DNA of 8,215 nucleotides from Pseudomonas sp. (GTDB taxonomy: Bacteria; Pseudomonadota; Gammaproteobacteria; Pseudomonadales; Pseudomonadaceae), in assembly GCA_003525045.1 (NCBI GenBank), contig DQGF01000535.1, positions 1 through 8,215 on the forward strand. The letters are read 5' to 3'. The translations under genes were made by a program, and so were the position numbers. Below, in pieces: positions 7,246 to 8,215 of this stretch. The stretch's first letter is position 1, and the number at the start of each line of letters is the position of its first letter. The notes under the pieces were generated by a model. The model was not told where the DNA came from. It saw nothing but the letters and a program-made list of their open reading frames with translations, and did not search any database.

Positions 7246-7707
7246 TCATTGGTGCGCCCACGGCAAAATCGGAATCGCTGTCACCGCATTCTGCGGACTG
7301 CCTTCGATCAAGCGATCGCTGTAGACCAGATACACCAGCGTATTGCGCTTCTTGTCGAGGAACCGCACCACCTGCATGGTCTTGAACACCAGCGAAGTGC
7401 GCTCCTTGAACACCTCGTCGCCATCCTTCAACTCACCCTTGAAGCTGATCGGCCCGACCTGACGACAAGCGATGGACGCCTCGGCGCGATCTTCAGCCAA
7501 CCCCAAACCACCCTTCACACCACCCGTCTTGGCACGCGACAGGTAGCAGGTCACACCCTCGACCTTCGGATCGTCAAACGCTTCGACCACGATACGGTCA
7601 TTCGGGCCAACGAACTTGAACACCGTCGACACCTGACCGATCTCCTCGGCCGAGGCCAGCAGCGGCATCACCAACAGCAGACCCAACAACCCTTTTGCCA
7701 CGCGCAT
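7246..7707 (-). CDS. creA: CreA family secreted protein
   Basis: The 153-residue protein belongs to the CreA family (E. coli CreA is 157 residues), whose biochemical role is not known. Residues 1-20 are a signal peptide: a basic start (MRVAK), a Leu-rich core and an ASA cleavage site before EEIG, so the mature protein should be periplasmic. The family core is clear: [20 protein letters not shown] at 54-73, then [11 protein letters not shown] at 77-87. The mature chain has only two cysteines, Cys54 and Cys81, which could form a disulfide (inference). The ATG follows the proB stop by 11 nt, with AGGA immediately after that stop as the Shine-Dalgarno, so it is very probably cotranscribed with proB. 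Despite the name, no creBCD two-component genes are present, so the E. coli operon context is absent. Confidence 0.93.
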   Translation of the reverse strand: MRVAKGLLGLLLVMPLLASAEEIGQVSTVFKFVGPNDRIVVEAFDDPKVEGVTCYLSRAKTGGVKGGLGLAEDRAEASIACRQVGPISFKGELKDGDEVFKERTSLVFKTMQVVRFLDKKRNTLVYLVYSDRLIEGSPQNAVTAIPILPWAHQ

Positions 7708-7718
7708 TCGGTATTCCT

Positions 7719-8215
7719 TCAGACCAGGATCAGGTTATCGCGGTGAACCAGTTCCGGCTCCGCCATGTAACCCAACAGACCGACAATCGCTTCTGACGAC
7801 TGCCCGATGATTTTTTGTGCTTCCAGCGCACTGTAGTTGGCCAGGCCCCGGGCGATTTCACGGCCGTCCGGCGCCACGCAGACCACCATTTCGCCACGAC
7901 GGAAGCTGCCCTGGACCAGCTTGACACCCACCGGTAGCAAACTTTTGTTGCCCTGGGACAACGCCGTCACCGCACCGGCATCCAGCACCAGCGTGCCGCG
8001 GGTTTGCAGGTGCCCGGCCAGCCATTGCTTGCGCGCCGCCAGCATGCCGCGCTCAGGTGACAGCAAGGTGCCGATGCGCTCGCCCGCCTTGAGGCGATCC
8101 AGCACCCGCTCCAGGCGCCCGCCGACGATGATGGTGTGCGCGCCGGAACGGGCCGCCAGCCGCGCAGCGCGCAATTTGGTCTGCATACCACCACGACCCA
8201 ACGCACCACCCGTAC
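7719..8215 (-). CDS. proB: Glutamate 5-kinase, C-terminal part (cut by the right edge)
   Basis: The gene is open at the right edge; the last 164 codons and the stop are present, out of about 370 in the family. ProB phosphorylates glutamate to gamma-glutamyl phosphate, the first step of proline synthesis, and is usually feedback-inhibited by proline. The fragment opens in the amino-acid kinase domain with GRGGMQTK (fragment residues 6-13), whose lysine is conserved in the active site, followed by [14 protein letters not shown]. From about fragment residue 72 comes the C-terminal PUA domain: [38 protein letters not shown], and the closing [17 protein letters not shown] segment. In-frame codons continue past 8201 to the edge with no stop, so apparent internal starts there are not real. 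It is followed by creA after 11 nt. Confidence 0.95.
   Translation of the reverse strand, partial: TGGALGRGGMQTKLRAARLAARSGAHTIIVGGRLERVLDRLKAGERIGTLLSPERGMLAARKQWLAGHLQTRGTLVLDAGAVTALSQGNKSLLPVGVKLVQGSFRRGEMVVCVAPDGREIARGLANYSALEAQKIIGQSSEAIVGLLGYMAEPELVHRDNLILV

Overview
The window is an ordinary chromosomal core region of a Pseudomonas, most likely of the P. fluorescens group. Three things point there: gene order and protein sequences typical of that genus, GC-rich codon use, and two copies of the Pseudomonas REP palindrome family (GTAGGAGCGAG...). Almost every base is explained by well-known housekeeping genes. I found no sign of an undescribed system; the points worth a second look are repeat elements, promoters and gene-order details.

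Layout, left to right. A REP doublet (REPIN) is cut by the left edge (1-94). Four minus-strand genes follow, read right to left as ribF - ileS - lspA - fkpB (4846 down to 114). ribF and ileS abut with no gap, and the other two junctions overlap by 8 bp each. Upstream of ribF is a 130-bp gap with a perfect TATAAT box and a hairpin, then murJ, also on the minus strand (6515 to 4977). A 252-bp divergent intergenic region separates murJ from plus-strand rpsT (6768-7046), which has a TTGACA promoter and a strong bidirectional terminator. After a second, intact REPIN (7140-7236) come creA (7707 to 7246) and the 3' part of proB (7719 to the right edge), both minus strand and convergent with rpsT.

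Functions. RibF makes FMN and FAD, IleS charges tRNA-Ile, LspA matures lipoproteins, FkpB is a small prolyl isomerase, MurJ flips lipid II, RpsT is ribosomal protein S20, CreA is a secreted protein of unknown role, and ProB starts proline synthesis. The genes do not form one pathway; they are a growth-linked cluster. The rpsT / ribF-ileS-lspA-fkpB arrangement matches Escherichia coli except that here murJ sits between rpsT and ribF. ispH would be expected just beyond the left edge and obgE beyond proB on the right; neither is visible.
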